From: an uncultured Alteromonas sp.
Lineage (GTDB): Bacteria > Pseudomonadota > Gammaproteobacteria > Enterobacterales > Alteromonadaceae
Assembly: GCF_913058315.1 (NCBI RefSeq)
Contig: NZ_CAJXQY010000005.1
Span: forward strand, 1-64,000
Direction of reading: 5' to 3'
DNA length: 64,000 nt
The position numbers were made by a program, and so were the translations under genes. This document shows, piece after piece, positions 1 to 7,844 of this stretch. Position 1 is the stretch's first letter. Every line of letters starts with the position of its first letter. Under the pieces are notes generated by a model, which saw only the letters and a list, made by a program, of their open reading frames with translations, did no database searches and was not told the DNA's origin.

Positions 1-100
1 CCCTTGCCGGGTGTGCAGAGGACTTTCACCTCCAAGTCATCAACTCACCACCACAGTGAGTTAAACGGTGTCGAAACACCACGCGCCATGCCCGGCACAC
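1..100 (-). mobile_element. Group II intron, 5' end (domain I start), cut off by the window edge
   Basis: Read on the minus strand from base 100, the sequence opens with GTGTGCCGGGCATGGCGCG. It continues through two hairpins (79-66 and 64-44) and then the block GGAGGTGAAAGTCCTC (33-18). This order, GTGYGCC start, GCATGG, then GGTGAAAGTCC or GGTGAGAGTCC, is the usual 5' end of bacterial group II introns. The opening is close to what I recall of class C introns such as the Oceanobacillus one. The 5' splice point is placed at 101/100. On the minus strand the 5' exon is the intrinsic terminator of the adjacent lipoprotein gene, which is the known target preference of class C introns. The catalytic core and any reverse transcriptase/maturase lie beyond base 1. 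Whether the intron is complete cannot be seen. Confidence 0.75.
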
Positions 101-103
101 CAC

Positions 104-129
104 AAAAAAGCCCGGCGGGTCCGGGCTTT
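104..129 (-). terminator. Intrinsic terminator of the choice-of-anchor I gene; 5' exon of the group II intron
   Basis: A 9-bp perfect stem (107-115 with 121-129) has a 5-base loop. On the minus strand it is followed by a run of six T (109-104). The intron starts four bases beyond the T run. Confidence 0.85.
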
Positions 130-153
130 GTTATTAACAGGTGTTAGAGAGGG

Positions 154-1935
154 TTATTTTTGGGTAATCGAATATACCGCAACCGTACCACTGACTTCGT
201 TACCTACGAGCAGCACCGGTGCGCCTGTCGGGCTGTCATCACCCGCTACAAACAACAGGCTTTCAGGCGCTAAATCACCTATTGCATCACCCACTTCCAA
301 ACCTTCGGTGACATCGCGATTGTTAATATATTCAACAAAGAACGCATCGTAAGGGTTAGTGATGTCATAAACAAAAATGCCGCCCATTCGCTCAAGCCCG
401 ATGAAGGCGTAGGTACGCTCCCCCACCTGACCTACCGTAAGCGCTTCGGGCTCTGGCCCTTTGTTCTCAGAGCGAGAGTCACCTTCGTTTTCATCGTCAC
501 CGTTGTTAAATGCAGCGCCATATAAAGAAGCGGTAATGCGTTCGAAGTCATCACCTGAGTCAAATACTACCAGGCCATTTTGATCCCAAATAGTGAATGA
601 ACGCGCGCCATAGCTGTAGGCAGCATCATATAAGCCATTACCATCGGCATCGCCCAGTGCGTTAGTGACACGCAGGTCATCCGCTTCGCCATTCATCTGC
701 AATGCTTCCAGAGCCGAGCCAGGTTCTGCGTCGAGCGCCTTAATTTTAACTTCTTCAGTAAACGCCAGACATTCCCTGTCATCCCAGTCCTGTCCACCTG
801 CGGCAGTACAGTCGGTTTCACTCATATCTTCGGAGATAAAGTATTCGCGCGCATCCCCTTCATTGGCGGTTAACAGGAAATCAGCCCCTTTCCAGCTATA
901 CATTGCTATGGTGTCGGGCATATAAAGACCGTAAAGTCCTTCATACTGACCAAACCCGACTTCACCGTCTTCCTGTACGTCGATATTTAGCTCTGACCAA
1001 TCTTTGAACCCCAAACCAACAATATTCATTGTCAGGTTAGTTAAGTCGATAACCGCGACACCATTGTTTTCCTGCAGCGTGACATACGCCATGTCATTAC
1101 TGGCAGTAATGTATTCAGGCTCCAAATCCTGCGCGACAGAGGTGGTAATAGTTACCCCGTTAATGGTGCGACCCGCAGGATTCGGGAAATGCATCCCCAT
1201 TTCCATCAGTGCCGCTTTTTGCGAATTGTAAGCGGAGAAGTCCAGCAACGTGGCACTGTCAGCCGGCACGCCATCAACCACTTCAATTACCGCCACAGAA
1301 CCTTCCGGGTCAATGGTATAATCACCACTGGGCTCGCCTTCATTGGCCACCAGTACTTTGCTGCCATCCGGCGTAAACGTCACCATATCTGGCAGATTAC
1401 CTACCTCGACCGCCTTCAATAACGTAGGTGCAATGGCCGAAACGCCGGAATAAAACAATAGGTAACCATTATCGGCTTTGGCATCAGCAGGCACGGCAAC
1501 GGCCAGCAGATCACCTGATAAGGCAATGCTGGTTAGTCCGTCCAGTGCCACACCGTCAACTTCCTCGGGGAGAGTAATCTCAGACCCCACTGTCAGATTC
1601 AAATCCGTAACAGGGCTGTCCAGCTCAGCGTCTGATAAATCACTGATATCAACCAGTGCTACCGTATTGGTATCACTGTTAGTCACGTAGACCATGCCAG
1701 TCGCCACATCGTACTGTACGATTTCGGCGGCACCTTCGGCCTCCAGAGAAGCACGGCCAATTACCGCCAGTGCAATCCCCTGAAATGCATTCTCCCCATT
1801 AGCACCGCTTGGTCCGGCTTCCCCCTGAGGTCCCTGAGCGCCATCACTACCGTCATCGCCATCCAGGCTACAACCGGCTAACAGTCCCGCTATACTGAGC
1901 GCAAGTAAACTCGTTTTGAACATTGACGCTTTCAT
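154..1935 (-). CDS. Choice-of-anchor I family lipoprotein (beta-propeller-like)
   Basis: This predicted surface or periplasmic lipoprotein has 593 aa. The start is placed at the ATG at 1935, which has an AAGGAAA ribosome site. It gives a clean lipoprotein signal with lipobox LAGC (Cys22). The longer reading from 1983 adds 16 residues before the signal and is unlikely. Just after the Cys is a short collagen-like Gly-X-Y stretch (GDDGSDGAQGPQGEAGPSG), then repeated propeller-type strands. Segments such as VTFTPDGSKVLVANEGEPSG and LTANEGDAREY are typical of the choice-of-anchor I family (proteins often sorted by different C-terminal anchors and found beside phosphatase-like proteins). There is no C-terminal anchor here, so the N-terminal lipid is the likely anchor. 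The substrate is unknown. The gene is followed by its own terminator. Confidence 0.75.
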   Translation of the reverse strand: MKASMFKTSLLALSIAGLLAGCSLDGDDGSDGAQGPQGEAGPSGANGENAFQGIALAVIGRASLEAEGAAEIVQYDVATGMVYVTNSDTNTVALVDISDLSDAELDSPVTDLNLTVGSEITLPEEVDGVALDGLTSIALSGDLLAVAVPADAKADNGYLLFYSGVSAIAPTLLKAVEVGNLPDMVTFTPDGSKVLVANEGEPSGDYTIDPEGSVAVIEVVDGVPADSATLLDFSAYNSQKAALMEMGMHFPNPAGRTINGVTITTSVAQDLEPEYITASNDMAYVTLQENNGVAVIDLTNLTMNIVGLGFKDWSELNIDVQEDGEVGFGQYEGLYGLYMPDTIAMYSWKGADFLLTANEGDAREYFISEDMSETDCTAAGGQDWDDRECLAFTEEVKIKALDAEPGSALEALQMNGEADDLRVTNALGDADGNGLYDAAYSYGARSFTIWDQNGLVVFDSGDDFERITASLYGAAFNNGDDENEGDSRSENKGPEPEALTVGQVGERTYAFIGLERMGGIFVYDITNPYDAFFVEYINNRDVTEGLEVGDAIGDLAPESLLFVAGDDSPTGAPVLLVGNEVSGTVAVYSITQK

Positions 1936-2136
1936 TGCATTTCCTTTCTTATAGTTAATTGAAGTATGCTTAGCAACAAACACTCACTGAATGAACCTTA
2001 GCTATTTCAGCGTGTTAATCCTGCTTAAACTCCTAAGCGTAGGAAAACCGGGTGACAGTTTAATGTCCCTTGAGTGACAGAAATGTGAAATTCCGTGCAA
2101 TGGCACGACTGGCAGATTGAAAAAGGAACCAAATTG

Positions 2137-2937
2137 ATGAAGTTATCAGCGTATGTAATGGCCATGGCAATGACTGCCAGCACCTTAGTGGGGTGCGCAA
2201 CCTCGCCAACAGGCCGCAACCAGATACTGTTATTTGGCAGTGACCAGCTCAATGCCATGGGCGCCCAGGCCTTTGATGGCATGAAAAGCGAAACACCGGT
2301 TTCCAAACAGCCAGCGCAAAACCAGTATGTTCAGTGTGTCGCCGATACTTTATTGCCTTACGTGCCCTCAGGCGTGTATTCAGGCAACTGGGAAGTGGTT
2401 GTATTCAATGACGACCAGGTCAATGCCTTCGCTCTGCCGGGTGGCAAAATTGGCGTTTACACCGGGTTATTAAAAGTGGCGAAAAACCAGCACCAGTTGG
2501 CCGCCGTAATCGGCCATGAAATTGGCCACGTGATCGCCCAGCACGGTAACGAGCGGATGTCGCAGACTACCTTAATTCAGACAGGTTCGCAGGTGGCCAA
2601 CCAGGTACTGGCCGCCAATCAGGTCCCGTATAATGCAGAAATTATGGGCGCACTGGGATTAGGCCTGCAGTTGGGCGTGCAACTGCCGTTTAGCCGAACC
2701 CATGAATCAGAAGCCGATCTGATTGGTTTGCAACTGATGGCCAAAGCCGGTTTCGACCCCCGTCAGTCGGTCGACCTGTGGCGCAATATGGAAGCTGCCA
2801 GTGGTGGTGAGCGTCCCATGGAATTATTATCGACTCACCCTGCACCAGATAGCCGGATTAAGAATCTGCAAGCCAATATGGAAGCCGCTATGGCGGACTA
2901 CCAGGCCAGCCCCAGCAAAGCAAGTTGCAGCCAGTAA
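2137..2937 (+). CDS. M48 family metalloprotease, lipoprotein (LoiP/BepA-like)
   Basis: This 266-aa zinc metalloprotease probably acts in periplasmic or outer-membrane protein quality control. The ATG at 2137 is preceded by AAAAGGAACC and gives a lipoprotein signal with lipobox LVGC (Cys20). An upstream in-frame start at 2095 would bury the signal peptide. The zinc motif HEIGH lies at residues 127-131 and the third ligand Glu192 in HESEAD. The segment between them (LGLGLQLGVQLPFSRTHE) is the usual M48 spacing. The length matches the single-domain LoiP (YggG) type, not BepA, because there is no TPR tail. The gene is monocistronic with a strong terminator. Confidence 0.85.
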   Translation: MKLSAYVMAMAMTASTLVGCATSPTGRNQILLFGSDQLNAMGAQAFDGMKSETPVSKQPAQNQYVQCVADTLLPYVPSGVYSGNWEVVVFNDDQVNAFALPGGKIGVYTGLLKVAKNQHQLAAVIGHEIGHVIAQHGNERMSQTTLIQTGSQVANQVLAANQVPYNAEIMGALGLGLQLGVQLPFSRTHESEADLIGLQLMAKAGFDPRQSVDLWRNMEAASGGERPMELLSTHPAPDSRIKNLQANMEAAMADYQASPSKASCSQ

Positions 2938-2951
2938 CTGAGACACAAAAA

Positions 2952-2978
2952 AACGGCTCTGAGAGCCGTTTTTTTTAT
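2952..2978. terminator. Bidirectional intrinsic terminator
   Basis: An 8-bp stem (2952-2959 with 2963-2970) around a 3-base loop is flanked by an A run on the left and a run of eight T on the right. It serves both the M48 gene and the convergent mscS-like gene. Confidence 0.85.
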
Positions 2979-2992
2979 GCCGCTGAGATGTA

Positions 2993-3841
2993 TTACTCGG
3001 CGCTTTCTTTCTTCTCAGTGTTATCTGCTTCTTTGAAGAAATGCACATCCATTTGAGGATAAGGGATACTAATGCCCTCAGCATCAAACCGCAATTTAAC
3101 CGCTTCGGTAAAATCCAGTCTGACGGCCAGATTATCTGACGCTTTCACCCACGGGCGCACAGTGAAGTTGACTGAACTGTCACCTAACTCTGCTACACCA
3201 ATCAAACATTCCGGTTCTTTGAGAATACGCTCTTCTGCATCAACCAGCTCCCGCAGAATATTCTTCGCTTTAAGCAGGTCATCGTCGTAACCAATACCGA
3301 AAGTCATATCACAACGGCGGGTTTCCTTAGCGGAGTAGTTAACGATGTTATCGCTGTAAATTTTACCGTTAGGGATAATAATTTCTTTATTGTCCAGCGA
3401 AGTCATAGTTGTAGTGAAGATACCGATATTCTGGATAATCCCTGATGTTCCAGCTGCTTCAACAAAGTTACCTTTTGAAAATGGCTTAAACACCAGCAAC
3501 ATAACCCCGGCGGCAAAGTTCTTCAACGAGTCCTGCAAAGATAAGCCTATGGCCAAACCCGCAGCACCTACAATTGCAACCAGTGAAGTGGTGTCTACTT
3601 GCAGTTGGTCTAAAGACGCTACAATAACAAACAGCATCAAAATTGCAGATAAAATTGATTCAACAAAGTTGATGAGCATTTCGTCATATTTCGACTTCGC
3701 CATAACTCGACGGAAGATCGATAGCAACAGACCCACAATGATCCGACCAAGTATAAAAATAACGATTGCCATCACAATATTAATACCCCATGGAATGGCA
3801 TAGGTATTGATGTACATATCGATGTCTTCTTGAGTGAACAT
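2993..3841 (-). CDS. mscS: Small-conductance mechanosensitive channel, MscS family
   Basis: This inner-membrane channel opens under membrane tension to release osmolytes on hypo-osmotic shock. It has 282 aa, close to E. coli MscS (286). Three hydrophobic segments lie in the first ~125 residues. The pore-lining helix TM3 shows the Gly/Ala-rich pattern VAIVGAAGLAIGLSLQDSLK followed by FAAGVMLL. The cytoplasmic beta domain follows (KGNFVEAAGTSGIIQNIGIF, then IIIPNGKIYSDNIVNYS), then the alpha/beta domain with RPWVKASDN. The ATG at 3841 has an AAAGGA site. It is a single gene, convergent with the M48 protease. Confidence 0.9.
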   Translation of the reverse strand: MFTQEDIDMYINTYAIPWGINIVMAIVIFILGRIIVGLLLSIFRRVMAKSKYDEMLINFVESILSAILMLFVIVASLDQLQVDTTSLVAIVGAAGLAIGLSLQDSLKNFAAGVMLLVFKPFSKGNFVEAAGTSGIIQNIGIFTTTMTSLDNKEIIIPNGKIYSDNIVNYSAKETRRCDMTFGIGYDDDLLKAKNILRELVDAEERILKEPECLIGVAELGDSSVNFTVRPWVKASDNLAVRLDFTEAVKLRFDAEGISIPYPQMDVHFFKEADNTEKKESAE

Positions 3842-4492
3842 ACTAAAATTCCTTTAATGTTTAGCTAACAGTAAGTTACCAGTGTTGATGTGAATCACGC
3901 AACAGAATTACGATATTGAGCTATAATTTCACTAAGTTGTCACACCCAACGCGTACTATTTTTTACAGGCTTTACTACTCTAATTGCTAATCATTTGATT
4001 GCATTTAAGTTTTTAAAAAAGGCCGCCTGAGCCCTTTTTTTTACTGGATCTGACGGCTCTAAACGACTATATTTTTTAACGCAAATTTTCCTACTAGCGG
4101 AAATATGAATGCGTCCAAAAAGGTATTTAGGGTCATTCAGAAGTATTTGTAAGCATGCCTATGCATCATGTCTGGTCTGGCATAGTGGTGCAACTGCTTA
4201 TAATCAGTAGAAATTTTTTAAGGAATAGAAAATGTTACTACTTAGTTGTTTATTTATTGTTGTGTTATTTATTCTTGGTTACGCCCTTAAAGGCGACAAG
4301 GGAAAACACACTGTTCATGCTCGCCGCAACAAATCGATGGCGGTCAATCAGGTACAATCAATCAATACTTTTGCTTCGAAGTAGCAGTCAGTATCGCTGT
4401 AATAGCGTTGACTGTTGCAGCGACGTATTGTTGTACTCACCACATAATGAAAGCTAAACTGTCTGCCGTTTCATTCAGGTAAGATAGTAGTT
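3842..4492. other. 651-base intergenic region with one possible small ORF
   Basis: This AT-rich gap lies between mscS (minus) and rsmE (plus), so it should hold both promoters. A weak A-run/T-run hairpin-like element lies at 4015-4041. The only coding candidate is the small ORF at 4232-4384. A longer reading at 4155-4457 in another frame has no ribosome site and no protein-like composition. No RNA gene is recognised. Confidence 0.5.
4232..4384 (+). CDS. Possible small membrane protein (50 aa), unrecognised
   Basis: The ATG at 4232 follows AAGGAATAGAA at good spacing. The 50-aa product starts with one hydrophobic helix (MLLLSCLFIVVLFILGYALK) followed by a basic soluble tail. I do not recognise it. 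Directly after the stop, the -1 frame stays open to 4482 and encodes a second hydrophobic helix (VAVSIAVIALTVAATYCC) and a basic end, stopping 10 bases before rsmE. This could be a single two-helix protein split by a frameshift, a decayed gene or coincidence. Confidence 0.35.
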   Translation: MLLLSCLFIVVLFILGYALKGDKGKHTVHARRNKSMAVNQVQSINTFASK

Positions 4493-5221
4493 ATGCGCAT
4501 CCCACGTTTATTTCACCCCGATACCATCACTGTCGACAGTGAGTTAACCTTAACAGCTGATGCTGCGCATCATGTTGCCAATGTGTTGCGCCTGAAAAGC
4601 GGTCACCCGGTGGTGCTGTTTAACGGCGACGGCAACGAATATCCCGCAACTATTATTCTGTCCCAGCGACGTCAGGTAGTTATTGAAATCGATTCGCGAC
4701 TGGCTATCGACCCGCAGTCGTCACTGCCTCTGCACTTAGGCCAGGGGGTTTCAAAAGGCGACCGGATGGACCTGGTACTGCAAAAAGCCACAGAGCTTGG
4801 CGCCACCACAATCACACCGCTGCTTACCGAGCGCTGTCCGGTGAAACTGGACGAGGCCCGCTGGCAGAAAAAAATGCTTCAGTGGCAAAAAATAATTCAG
4901 GGCGCTTGTGAACAATGCGGCCGCAATACCCTGCCTGAATTAAAGCCGGTCACTGCGTTAAAAGACTGGCTGGCAGATTCTACCTCGCAAACCCGCTTAG
5001 TATTATCCCCCGGCAGCCAGCAACGCCTGTCTCAACTGTCGGCAAATCAGGCAGGCTACCGGCTATTGATAGGTCCTGAAGGCGGATTATCGGAAACCGA
5101 AGTGCACCAGTCTCAGGAGACCGGCTTTACGGCTTGTTCACTGGGACCAAGAATTTTGCGTACAGAAACTGCGGCGATCACCGGTCTCTCTGTATTACAG
5201 GCTACTTTTGGCGATTTATAG
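4493..5221 (+). CDS. rsmE: 16S rRNA (uracil1498-N3)-methyltransferase RsmE
   Basis: It methylates N3 of U1498 in 16S rRNA, using SAM, on assembled 30S subunits. The 242-aa length is the usual one. The N-terminal PUA-like part (MRIPRLFHPD, then HHVANVLRLKSGHPV) is followed by a SPOUT/trefoil-knot domain with the knot motifs LLIGPEGGLSETEV and LGPRILRTETAAITGLSVLQ near the C-terminus. It lies upstream of gshB as in E. coli, and the 125-base gap leaves room for a separate gshB promoter. Confidence 0.95.
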   Translation: MRIPRLFHPDTITVDSELTLTADAAHHVANVLRLKSGHPVVLFNGDGNEYPATIILSQRRQVVIEIDSRLAIDPQSSLPLHLGQGVSKGDRMDLVLQKATELGATTITPLLTERCPVKLDEARWQKKMLQWQKIIQGACEQCGRNTLPELKPVTALKDWLADSTSQTRLVLSPGSQQRLSQLSANQAGYRLLIGPEGGLSETEVHQSQETGFTACSLGPRILRTETAAITGLSVLQATFGDL

Positions 5222-5346
5222 CCATCGTCAGAAACGGTGGTCAGTCGTTGTAAATGACGAATAAATACGACCAGTCACCGGGGAATGACTTGAATTACGC
5301 GGTGATTACCTCCATTTTTGTGTTATCAGATTAAAGAGAGTGCGCT

Positions 5347-6294
5347 ATGACTTATACCGTTGGCGTGGTAATGGACCCCATTGCCAAAATAAAACCAGAG
5401 AAAGATACCAGTTTCGCGATGATGTTAGAGGCCCAGCAACGGGGCGCTAAGGTTATTTATCTGGAGCTTAAAGATTTGTACATCGACAATGGCATTCCAA
5501 AAGCCATTGGTTATCCGGTGACGGTGAGGGATCAGGCGACTGACTTTTACACCCTGGGTGACGAACAGCAATATCTGCTCGGTGACCTAGACGTTATCCT
5601 GATGCGCAAAGACCCGCCCTTTGACAGCGAATTTCTGTACGCCACTCACATTCTCGATCTCGCCGAACAGGCAGGTGCTTTAGTGGTTAACAAACCCCAG
5701 AGTCTGCGGGATTTTAATGAAAAATTGTTTACCGCCTATTTCCCTCAGCTCATTCCGGATACGCTGGTAACTCGCAATGCCGGCTTAGTACGCGAGTTTC
5801 ATGCAAAACATAAAGATGTTATCTGTAAACCTCTTGATGGCATGGGTGGCGCATCCATTTTCCGCATAAAGGAAGATGGCACAAACCTGGGCGTTATTAT
5901 TGAAACTCTGACCAACAACGGCCAGTGTCAAATGATGGTTCAGGCCTATCTGCCTGCCATTCAAGATGGCGACAAGCGGGTACTGATAGTCAACGGCAAG
6001 GTAATGCCTTATTGCCTGGCACGACTGCCTTCAGCCGGTGAGACCCGTGGTAATCTGGCCGCTGGCGGAACCGGTCGACCGCAGCCTATTAGTGACAGCG
6101 ATCGGGCATTAGCAGAAACCATAGCACCGGTATTAGTGGAACGCGGGTTAATGTTTGTCGGCCTTGACGTCATTGGTGATCGCATCACCGAAATTAACGT
6201 TACCAGCCCAACTTGTGTTAGAGAAATCGAACGTGCGTACGATATAAATATAACGGGCGAGTTATTTGACGCCATTGAAGCTAAACTTAACTAA
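5347..6294 (+). CDS. gshB: Glutathione synthetase
   Basis: It joins gamma-glutamylcysteine and glycine with ATP to make glutathione, the second step of the pathway, in the cytosol. The 315-aa length is the same as in E. coli. The N-terminal domain opens VGVVMDPIAKIKPEKDTSFA. The ATP-grasp part has CKPLDGMGGASIFR, the GDKRVLIVNGK strand and the metal-binding end GLDVIGDRITEINVTSPTC. The ATG has an AAAGAGAGTGC leader. It is followed after 41 bases by yqgE. Confidence 0.97.
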   Translation: MTYTVGVVMDPIAKIKPEKDTSFAMMLEAQQRGAKVIYLELKDLYIDNGIPKAIGYPVTVRDQATDFYTLGDEQQYLLGDLDVILMRKDPPFDSEFLYATHILDLAEQAGALVVNKPQSLRDFNEKLFTAYFPQLIPDTLVTRNAGLVREFHAKHKDVICKPLDGMGGASIFRIKEDGTNLGVIIETLTNNGQCQMMVQAYLPAIQDGDKRVLIVNGKVMPYCLARLPSAGETRGNLAAGGTGRPQPISDSDRALAETIAPVLVERGLMFVGLDVIGDRITEINVTSPTCVREIERAYDINITGELFDAIEAKLN

Positions 6295-6335
6295 ACCGTC
6301 CGTATTCTGTAAGTCGACCCGACGAGGTACTGAAC

Positions 6336-6902
6336 ATGACCGAACTAAAAAGTCTGGCTAATCATTTTTTGATTGCTATGCCGTCCATGGAAGACCCGTT
6401 TTTTTCGCGCAGCCTGACCTATATTTGTGAACACAACGAGGAAGGTGCCATGGGCCTGGTGGTTAACCAACCGACCAATATGAACCTGAAAGAGTTGCTG
6501 GAACAGGCCGATAAAGACGCAGAAGTCGATGATGAAAAAGGCCAGCAGATTGTGCTGGCGGGTGGGCCGGTGAGTCAGGAACGGGGCTTTATTTTGCATA
6601 GCCCTCAGCCTGGCTGGAGCTCAAGTCTGAACCTGACCTCAGAGATTATGGTCACCACTTCAAAAGATATTTTGAGTGCACTGGGCAATCACCGGGGACC
6701 CGACCAGGCCATTATTACGCTAGGCTATGCCGGCTGGAGCGCGGGTCAACTGGAGCGGGAAATACAGGAAAACTCCTGGTTAACCATTGAGGCAGATCCG
6801 AAAATTCTGTTTGATACGCCAATCCATCAGCGCTGGGAGTTAGCCGTCAGCAGCCTTGGTATTGATGTCTGGCAGATCGCGCCGGAGGTCGGTCATGCCT
6901 GA
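6336..6902 (+). CDS. yqgE: YqgE/AlgH family protein (UPF0301)
   Basis: This is a conserved 188-aa cytosolic protein of unknown biochemical role. The family includes AlgH, once linked to alginate regulation in Pseudomonas. Family features are the opening [20 protein letters not shown], the [12 protein letters not shown] strand, [15 protein letters not shown] and the [12 protein letters not shown] turn. It overlaps the start of ruvX by 8 bases, so the two are translationally coupled. Confidence 0.93.
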   Translation: MTELKSLANHFLIAMPSMEDPFFSRSLTYICEHNEEGAMGLVVNQPTNMNLKELLEQADKDAEVDDEKGQQIVLAGGPVSQERGFILHSPQPGWSSSLNLTSEIMVTTSKDILSALGNHRGPDQAIITLGYAGWSAGQLEREIQENSWLTIEADPKILFDTPIHQRWELAVSSLGIDVWQIAPEVGHA

Positions 6903-7326
6903 TGCCGGGCAACGCACCGTCCTGGCTTTCGATTTCGGCACTAAAAGTATTGGTGTGGCCGTTGGTCAGGAAGTCACCGGCACCGCCGCTCCGCTGGAAG
7001 CCCTTAAAGCGCGTGATGGGATTCCTGACTGGGATAAGATTCAAAAAATCTATGACGAATGGCAACCGCATATAGTGGTTGTGGGTCTGCCACTGAATAT
7101 GGACGGCACTTCACAAGCCATGACCAAACGGGCACAAACCTTTGCGAATCGTTTACACGGGCGATTCAACACCCCGGTTGCAACCTATGATGAACGCTTA
7201 AGCACCGCCGATGCCCGCGCAACCCTTTTTGAATTGGGAGGTTATAAGAAACTAACCAAAGGCAAAGTCGACAGCGTGTCAGCGTGTCTCATTTTTACCA
7301 GTTGGTTTGAAAGCCTCTGGGATTAA
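6895..7326 (+). CDS. ruvX: RuvX/YqgF, pre-16S rRNA nuclease
   Basis: This RNase H-fold nuclease matures the 5' end of 16S rRNA and has been proposed as a Holliday junction resolvase. The start at 6895 has the ribosome site GGAGGTCGG and gives 143 aa (E. coli 138). An earlier in-frame start at 6856 would run deeper into yqgE. Catalytic acidic residues sit in [15 protein letters not shown] (Asp13), in YDERLST and near the end in [11 protein letters not shown]. It is coupled to yqgE. Confidence 0.95.
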   Translation: MPDAGQRTVLAFDFGTKSIGVAVGQEVTGTAAPLEALKARDGIPDWDKIQKIYDEWQPHIVVVGLPLNMDGTSQAMTKRAQTFANRLHGRFNTPVATYDERLSTADARATLFELGGYKKLTKGKVDSVSACLIFTSWFESLWD

Positions 7327-7451
7327 CGTTCCCCTCCGCAAAATACAATTCACTTGATCAATTAGCACTATAAAAATCATACTAAATAGTTATAGCCATC
7401 ACCCCGCGCATCCCTCACACTGACGAAAATTCCAACAGTAAGGGAATGTCG

Positions 7452-7844
7452 ATGTCTAAATTTATTGAGCTCATAGAGAAAGTCCTGCTAATTCTTATTA
7501 TGCTGGCGACGTTGGTGGCGGTAGGTGCAGAGATTATGCACATGGTTGAATACCGTACCGTAGAACTCTCTGACCTGCTGTTGCTATTTATCTACGCCGA
7601 AGTTATGGGCATGCTGGCTGCTTATTATAACAGTAACCGCATTCCGGTTACCCTGCCGCTGATTATAGGTATGACGGCGCTTAGCCGAATGATTATTCTG
7701 CAGAGTAAAGAACTGGATAAAATTGTCCTGCTCTACGAATCAGGCAGTATTTTATTGCTGAGTATTGCCGCCCTGATCATGAGCATCAAAGATAAATACA
7801 GTCTCGATAAGTTAAAGAACCGCGTTATCCGCCAGCCGGACTAG
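7452..7844 (+). CDS. psiE: PsiE family (phosphate-starvation-inducible) membrane protein
   Basis: This 130-aa membrane protein of unknown biochemical role has four predicted helices (around residues 7-27, 40-56, 66-81 and 93-109). It resembles E. coli PsiE in the segment LLLLFIYAEVMGMLAAYY, then RIPVTLPLIIGMTALSRMII. The start at 7452 is preferred to 7446 because the AAGGGA site is too close to the first ATG. No Pho box was recognised upstream. It converges with the lipase gene, whose stop overlaps its stop by four bases. Confidence 0.8.
   Translation: MSKFIELIEKVLLILIMLATLVAVGAEIMHMVEYRTVELSDLLLLFIYAEVMGMLAAYYNSNRIPVTLPLIIGMTALSRMIILQSKELDKIVLLYESGSILLLSIAALIMSIKDKYSLDKLKNRVIRQPD

Noticed and set aside
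10..100. tRNA-like cloverleaf
   Set aside because: A 7-bp closing stem with three hairpins suggested a tRNA, but there is no T-loop TTCGA sequence, no anticodon-arm geometry and no CCA. Reading the minus strand as a group II intron start explains it better.
68..352. 94-aa plus-strand reading frame
   Set aside because: It crosses the intron end and terminator and lies antisense to the lipoprotein gene; composition is Ser/Pro/Thr-rich shadow.
1189..1422. Frames antisense to the choice-of-anchor I gene
   Set aside because: Several open frames run opposite to this and other long genes (for example opposite pilU, thrA, arcB); all lack start signals and overlap clear genes.
4173..4190. Sigma-54 promoter-like TGGCAT...TGCA
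   Set aside because: The distance between the GG and GC elements is one base short of the -24/-12 consensus, and no sigma-54 activator is nearby.
4155..4457. 100-aa plus-strand reading frame upstream of rsmE
   Set aside because: No ribosome site and low-complexity composition; the 4232 frame has a better start signal.
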